From the NCBI GenBank assembly GCA_902826605.1, contig CADEFM010000016.1, positions 1 to 64,000 of the forward strand: a DNA stretch of 64,000 bases, in the 5' to 3' direction. This stretch comes from an uncultured Acidobacteriota bacterium (GTDB lineage Bacteria > Acidobacteriota > Terriglobia > Bryobacterales > Bryobacteraceae). Position 1 is the stretch's first letter; the number at the start of each line of letters is the position of its first letter. Below the pieces are notes generated by a model. It did not search any database. It was not told the origin of the DNA and saw only the letters and a list, made by a program, of their open reading frames with translations. Positions 61,336 through 64,000 of this stretch are shown in pieces. The position numbers were made by a program, and so were the translations under genes.

Positions 61336-61686
61336 ATGCCGTTTATTGAAGGAACACCGTTTTCTTTCATTGTACTTGGGTGGCTTCTTGGTGTAGTTAT
61401 TGGTTTAGGACTGTACTTTCTCAAGCGCTACCGAATCCTGTCGCGCTACGTAATATCCATCTCCACCGGCGGCATGATCGGTACCCTTGTGGCGTCGACT
61501 TTCGTGCTCTGGGTGGGGCTAATGCTTTTTAGTGACGCGCCTCACGGCGGAGTATATATCGTCATCGGGATGTATTTCATAGCCATGATTGTAGGCGGGC
61601 TTGCAGGGGCGGTTGCCGGTTTCCTTGCGGCTCGAAGGATGAATCAGCGGACCACTAAGCACGACAAAAACACCGCGAACTTTTGA
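61336..61686 (+). CDS. Small membrane protein of unknown function
   Basis: ATG 61336 follows GGAG by 4 nt. The 116-residue product has three hydrophobic segments (about 12-30, 45-65 and 75-98) with glycine-rich packing (GGMIGTLVASTFVLWVGLMLF). It ends in a basic, hydrophilic tail. No family is recognised. It follows the PAP2 gene by 11 bp. Confidence 0.65.
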   Translation: MPFIEGTPFSFIVLGWLLGVVIGLGLYFLKRYRILSRYVISISTGGMIGTLVASTFVLWVGLMLFSDAPHGGVYIVIGMYFIAMIVGGLAGAVAGFLAARRMNQRTTKHDKNTANF

Positions 61687-61722
61687 CGGCAGGCACTCGT
61701 ACTGTTTCTCAGGGAGTACATT

Positions 61723-61917
61723 GTGCTGACCTTCGTGCTTTGGTGCATTCTGTTTATCCTGTGCTGGCCGCTGGCGATTCTGGCGCTCGTGCTCTATCCG
61801 GTTGTCTGGGTGATCCTGTTGCCGTTCCGCATCATAGGGATCGCCGTTGGAGGGGTGCTGGCGCTGGTCTGGTCCGTCGTAACACTGCCGTTTACGATAG
61901 TCCGGAAGCTGGCTTAG
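61723..61917 (+). CDS. Tiny hydrophobic membrane protein
   Basis: The 64-residue product starts at GTG with AGGGAG upstream. It is almost entirely hydrophobic: two or three helices with [20 protein letters not shown] and [19 protein letters not shown]. The function is unknown. It is convergent with the E1 fusion gene (4-bp stop overlap). Confidence 0.6.
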   Translation: MLTFVLWCILFILCWPLAILALVLYPVVWVILLPFRIIGIAVGGVLALVWSVVTLPFTIVRKLA

Positions 61918-64000
61918 TACGCCAGGATTTTCAGCGCCTCTTCCGCGATGTTTTCCACTTGTGGAAGAATCTCGTTCTCCAGCGAGGGAGCGTAACCCAC
62001 CCACGTATCGAGCGCGCCTACACGCCCCACGGGAGCGTCGAGTGAACTGAAAAGCTCGTGGGCGATGCGTGCGGATATTTCGGCGCCGTAGCCCCAGGAG
62101 AGCGTGTCCTCGTGGACTACCATCACGCGGTTGGTTTTCTCGACGGATGCTTTGATAGCGGCCCAATCGTAGGGATTGAGCGTCCGCAGATCGATAACCT
62201 CGATGCTCCATCCTGGGTGCAGCTGCTCAATTTGCACAGCGGCTTGGAGCGATTTCTGCACCAGAGCGCCGTAGGTGACTAGAGTGAGTCGGGCGCCTGG
62301 TTTCACGATCTTGGCTTTTCCGAAGGGGATCATGTAATCGGGTCCAGGGTGCTGGGCGCGATTGTAAGGTTCGCGGTACAAACGCTTATGTTCCAGAAAG
62401 AGCACGGGATCGTCGCATCGGATCGCGGTGCGCAGCAAGCCGCACGCGTCCTGAGCATTCGAGGGAAACACGACGTGGATGCCTGGGATATGAGCGAATA
62501 TCGATTCGCCACACTGGCTGTGATAGATCGAGCCGCCGTTCAGATATCCTCCAATCGCGGCGCGGATCACGAGCGGCGCTTTCCACGCGCCGTTCGAACG
62601 CCACCGCAGGGACGCAAGCTCGTCGCGAATCTGCATCATGGCGGGCCAGATATAGTCGAAGAACTGGATCTCGACCACCGGTTTCAGTCCGCGCATGGCC
62701 ATGCCGGCGGCACGGCCCACAATGGCTGCCTCCGCGATAGGCGTGTTAAACACTCGCGCGGAACCGTAAGCGGTTTGCAGGCCCTGCGTGGTCTTGAACA
62801 CACCGCCCTTGCCCTTCACCTCTTTCAGGCTCTCCTCGCGGCTGCAATCGGCCACGTCTTCTCCGAACACCAGGATGTTCGGATTGCGGGCCATCTCCTC
62901 ATGAATGGTCAGCGTGATTTCGTCCACCATGGTGCGGACGTCCGCGGTGTAGCGGGGTTCGGTTTCGAACGCGCTTGTGGTGGGGCTCACTTCGGAATAC
63001 AGGTGCCGCAGTGCGTTGCCGGAAGTGGGTTGGGGGCTTTTTAGAGCACGGTCGGCCACGTCCTGGATCTCAGCGTCCACCTCCTGCATGATCTGCTCCA
63101 GATCGCCGCGCGCGACTACGCCTCTGGTGAGCCACTCCTGAAAAGTGTTGACTGGGTCGGATTGCGCTTCCTCAGCGCGTTCCGCCGCAGTCTTGTAGAG
63201 CTTCTCGTCGTCCGAAAGGGAGTGTGAATAAGGGCGCGTACAATACGCGTGAACGAAAGCAGGTTTTCGTTCGCTGCGGCAGTACTTCACGGCTTCGGCC
63301 ATGGTGTAGTAGGAAGCTGTAAAATCTGTCCCATCGCATTTGAAGATGCGCAGATTGGGATGATTCGCTACCAGCCTGGAAATATCGCCGCCGGGAGTCT
63401 GATGTTCCACGGGGACGGAAATGGCCCAGCCGTTATCCTGCACCAGAAACAACACCGGCAGGCTTTCCAGGCACGCTGCGTTGACGGCTTCCCAAAATTC
63501 GCCTTCACTGGTGGCGCCCTCGCCGATGGATGTGAGCACTACAGCGTCCGATGCCGGCTCCAGGTGTCGATTGGCGTGCGCGCAGCCTACTGCGGGCAGT
63601 AATTGCGTGCCCGTGGCGGAAGAGGGGGACACGATGTGCAGCCTGGAGGAACTCCAGTGCGACGGCATCTGGCGCCCTCCGGACGACGGATCGTCCGCTG
63701 CGCCGACGGCCTGCAATAGCATGTCCTCGGTGCTCATTCCCAAGGCGAGCACGAGGGCACGATCACGGTAGTAAGGGAAGAACCAGTCATGCCCGGGACG
63801 CAACGCCATACCTGCCGCCGTCTGAATGCCTTCGTGGCCCGCGCCGCTAATCTGAAAGAAAATCTTGTTCTGGCGCTTTAGCAGAATTTCCCGGTCGTCA
63901 ATGCGCCGGGACATGTACATGATTCGAAACGCCCGGATTAAATCTTTGACTTCCAGACGGACTGGCAGTTCGCTAAGATCGGGGTCCGCGGCAGGACTCG
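61914..64000 (-). CDS. 2-oxoacid dehydrogenase E1 component, alpha and beta subunits fused (5' end outside window)
   Basis: The frame stays open to the window edge, so the start lies beyond 64000; ATG 63920 is internal. The alpha half has [33 protein letters not shown], the thiamine diphosphate region [16 protein letters not shown] and [10 protein letters not shown]. The beta half (from about 62955 down) has [51 protein letters not shown] and [17 protein letters not shown]. It decarboxylates a 2-oxo acid (pyruvate or branched-chain) and acetylates a lipoyl E2. No E2 or E3 gene is visible. Confidence 0.93.
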   Translation of the reverse strand, partial: SPAADPDLSELPVRLEVKDLIRAFRIMYMSRRIDDREILLKRQNKIFFQISGAGHEGIQTAAGMALRPGHDWFFPYYRDRALVLALGMSTEDMLLQAVGAADDPSSGGRQMPSHWSSSRLHIVSPSSATGTQLLPAVGCAHANRHLEPASDAVVLTSIGEGATSEGEFWEAVNAACLESLPVLFLVQDNGWAISVPVEHQTPGGDISRLVANHPNLRIFKCDGTDFTASYYTMAEAVKYCRSERKPAFVHAYCTRPYSHSLSDDEKLYKTAAERAEEAQSDPVNTFQEWLTRGVVARGDLEQIMQEVDAEIQDVADRALKSPQPTSGNALRHLYSEVSPTTSAFETEPRYTADVRTMVDEITLTIHEEMARNPNILVFGEDVADCSREESLKEVKGKGGVFKTTQGLQTAYGSARVFNTPIAEAAIVGRAAGMAMRGLKPVVEIQFFDYIWPAMMQIRDELASLRWRSNGAWKAPLVIRAAIGGYLNGGSIYHSQCGESIFAHIPGIHVVFPSNAQDACGLLRTAIRCDDPVLFLEHKRLYREPYNRAQHPGPDYMIPFGKAKIVKPGARLTLVTYGALVQKSLQAAVQIEQLHPGWSIEVIDLRTLNPYDWAAIKASVEKTNRVMVVHEDTLSWGYGAEISARIAHELFSSLDAPVGRVGALDTWVGYAPSLENEILPQVENIAEEALKILAY

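Noticed and set aside
1-64000. CRISPR arrays, tRNA or rRNA genes, prophage genes
   Set aside because: No regularly spaced repeats, cloverleaf-like intergenic sequences or phage structural motifs were found; gaps between genes are mostly under 300 bp.

Overview
The window looks like a chromosomal segment from an Acidobacteriota-type bacterium, close in flavour to Solibacter/Bryobacter. This is an inference from gene content and style, not from a marker gene. Supporting traits are a TonB-receptor-type C-terminus at the left edge, a small PEP-CTERM protein, a secreted PQQ dehydrogenase with a two-Asp metal motif, many two-component and c-di-GMP proteins, an Nramp-UspA fusion, and an alpha/beta-fused 2-oxoacid dehydrogenase E1 at the right edge. 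No rRNA, tRNA, CRISPR array or prophage was found. Coding density is high, with many 1-4 nt ATGA/TAGTG overlaps. Layout, left to right: 1-53 is the last 16 residues of an outer-membrane barrel protein. 0.3-5.4 kb holds a cephalosporin-hydroxylase-like lipoprotein, a small membrane protein, a CPA1 Na+/H+ antiporter and a YVTN beta-propeller. 5.4-7.4 kb (minus) is an ECF sigma factor, an anti-sigma/TonB-like membrane protein and rsmA, whose only plausible start is CTG. 7.5-10.2 kb holds a small Tudor-like protein, a metallo-beta-lactamase, a radical SAM enzyme and a c-type cytochrome. 10.4-14.9 kb is a PDZ/multi-TM sensor kinase overlapping an NtrC-type regulator, preceded by a well-spaced sigma-54 -24/-12 element. 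15.0-18.7 kb is a tight run of HU, site-2 protease, two glycosyltransferases and prepilin peptidase. 18.7-24.3 kb holds the PQQ dehydrogenase, a hybrid histidine kinase with a PilZ-like partner, acylphosphatase and an Imm32-like small protein. 24.4-31.3 kb is gltD-gltB with a divergent LysR regulator sharing a dyad. 31.2-38.8 kb holds a GT39-like membrane protein, a RelE/ParE toxin-antitoxin pair, a DoxX-thioredoxin protein, thrB, a DUF255 protein, tpx and the PEP-CTERM protein. 38.9-45.5 kb holds a glycosyltransferase and an unknown partner, a membrane protein with a degenerate JAMM domain, a secreted protein and mntH-uspA. 45.5-51.6 kb holds an outer-membrane barrel, PhzF, DUF72 and baeRF genes, the last two separated by an insertion sequence. 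51.6-64 kb holds a GGDEF/HD-GYP protein, a coiled-coil protein, glcF-glcE-rluB, ftcD-lipA, a PAP2 phosphatase, small membrane proteins and the E1 fusion. The most notable object is a complete 1,944-bp IS1595/ISXO2-family element at 47963-49906. It has 25-bp perfect terminal inverted repeats and an 8-bp target duplication (AAGACCCG). Besides the transposase it carries a convergent cytoplasmic trypsin-like serine protease gene. Each terminal repeat contains a consensus TTGACA pointing inward at the adjacent gene, so the repeats may double as promoters. The insertion lies 2 bp beyond the stop codon of the baeRF gene and separates it from the DUF72 gene. Other points of interest are the CTG-started rsmA, the sigma-54 loop candidate, the degenerate JAMM membrane protein, the lanthanide-type D-Y-D motif in the PQQ enzyme, and a tandemly duplicated Shine-Dalgarno block in front of an orphan immunity-like gene.
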